NCBI RefSeq assembly: GCF_004366075.1
Contig: NZ_SODU01000002.1
Coordinates: forward strand, 1-64,000
DNA length: 64,000 nucleotides
Direction: 5' to 3'
Source: Kribbella pratensis
Lineage (GTDB): Bacteria > Actinomycetota > Actinomycetes > Propionibacteriales > Kribbellaceae
The notes under the pieces are model-generated. The model made no database searches. It saw nothing but the letters and a program-made list of their open reading frames with translations, and was not told the origin of the DNA. Below are positions 63,444-64,000 of this stretch, in pieces. The translations under genes and the position numbers were made by a program. Each line of letters opens with the position of its first letter. Position 1 is the stretch's first letter.

Positions 63444-64000
63444 CACCAGTTCGAGGAAGCGCGTCAGGACGGGCGAGTGGTTGTCCGGGGACCAGGCTAC
63501 GGAGAGTTGCCACGGTGGTAGGTCGTCGGACAACTCGCGGTAGACGACCGTGTCGGGATTGGACGGCGGGGTCGGGCTGATCAGCAGCGAGATCCCGAGT
63601 CCGGCCGCGACCAGCGACACGATCGTCTGTACGTCGGCCGCCTCCTGCTCGATCCGCGGTGTGAATCCGGCATCCCGGCAGTACCCGACGATCGTGTCGT
63701 GCACCGCCGGGCCGCTCGGCCGCGCGTAGAACACGAACGGCTCCTCCGCGAGCTCGGCCAGCCGCAGCCGTTTCCGCCGCGCCAGCCGATGCCGGGCCGG
63801 CAACGCAACCACCAACGAGTCCTCGGCAACCACCCGCGACGTCAACTTGGGCGCGAGCTGTACGACGGCACTCGCACCCGCCGGCGTACTGGGCCGCAGC
63901 AGCCCGACGTCGATCCGCCCGTCCCGGAGCGCCTCGGTCTGCCGCAACGTCGTCCACGACTCCAGGTCCAGCACCACCTCGGGATACGCCTGCCGGAACG
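63441..64000 (-). CDS. LysR family regulator, substrate-binding domain (5' end beyond the window)
   Basis: At least 185 residues are present. The visible part is the type-2 periplasmic-binding-like effector domain of LysR regulators: RDGRIDVGLLRP, EDSLVVALPARHRLARRKRL, DVQTIVSLVAAGLGISLLIS and the final VLTRFLELV. The helix-turn-helix and start codon are past the right edge. Effector and targets are unknown. Confidence 0.88.
   Translation of the reverse strand, partial: FRQAYPEVVLDLESWTTLRQTEALRDGRIDVGLLRPSTPAGASAVVQLAPKLTSRVVAEDSLVVALPARHRLARRKRLRLAELAEEPFVFYARPSGPAVHDTIVGYCRDAGFTPRIEQEAADVQTIVSLVAAGLGISLLISPTPPSNPDTVVYRELSDDLPPWQLSVAWSPDNHSPVLTRFLELV

Overview
The window is high-GC, gene-dense chromosome from an actinobacterium. 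The gene content (AfsR-type regulator, LuxR/TrmB-fused regulator beside a secreted subtilase, DUF3151, many ECF/TetR/GntR/IclR regulators, Ser/Thr kinase), the GTG/TTG starts and the frequent leaderless-looking promoters fit a soil Propionibacteriales member such as Kribbella. The genus is an inference. No rRNA, tRNA, CRISPR array, complete insertion sequence or phage gene was seen. No gene-free stretch exceeds 300 bases.

Layout. 0.1-3.1 kb: ECF-type sigma factor with a coupled membrane-anchored partner, a small TIGR04222-like protein, and purD. 3.1-6.7 kb: a Ugp-type carbohydrate ABC importer (two permeases and a lipoprotein, no ATPase), followed by a frame-broken secreted-protein relic. 6.7-13.6 kb: alpha/beta hydrolase, FKBP isomerase, a 1233-residue secreted subtilase divergent from its probable regulator across a near-perfect palindrome, and a DUF2238 membrane protein. 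13.8-20.7 kb: the most unusual locus, a 1672-residue protein that reads as degenerate kinase C-lobe + DUF4011 + UPF1-like helicase + endonuclease-like tail, translationally coupled to a soluble M48-type metallopeptidase and divergent from a metallo-beta-lactamase-fold hydrolase. 20.7-24.6 kb: Fe-siderophore ABC importer and a siderophore-interacting reductase, divergent from an iron box.

24.7-30.6 kb: secreted alginate-lyase-family enzyme, TetR/PPOX operon facing an SDR gene across two palindromic operators, DJ-1/PfpI protein, and a secreted SGNH (CE6-like) esterase. 30.6-40.4 kb: Ser/Thr kinase, purA, VOC protein, AraC regulator, MFS exporter, ComB-like phosphatase, DUF3151, HNH endonuclease, GNAT and a solitary AbiEi-like protein. 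40.4-45 kb: class II fructose-bisphosphate aldolase, GntR/UTRA regulator divergent from a SIS-domain amino-sugar enzyme, VOC protein, DUF1905-GNAT fusion. 45-49.8 kb: a compact aromatic-degradation operon (flavin phenol hydroxylase, hydroxyquinol 1,2-dioxygenase, maleylacetate reductase) divergent from an IclR regulator with twin boxes.

49.6-58.4 kb: GH13 glycosidase, SpoU methyltransferase, DedA protein, a 1004-residue AfsR-type regulator, LemA and partner, pyrE. 58.5-64 kb: tdh-kbl threonine degradation operon, lipoprotein, AlkZ-like winged-helix protein, aldo/keto reductase, and a LysR gene cut by the right edge. Many gene pairs overlap by 1-4 bases (ATGA, GTGA or TGATG), and several convergent pairs overlap at their stops or share bidirectional hairpin terminators.
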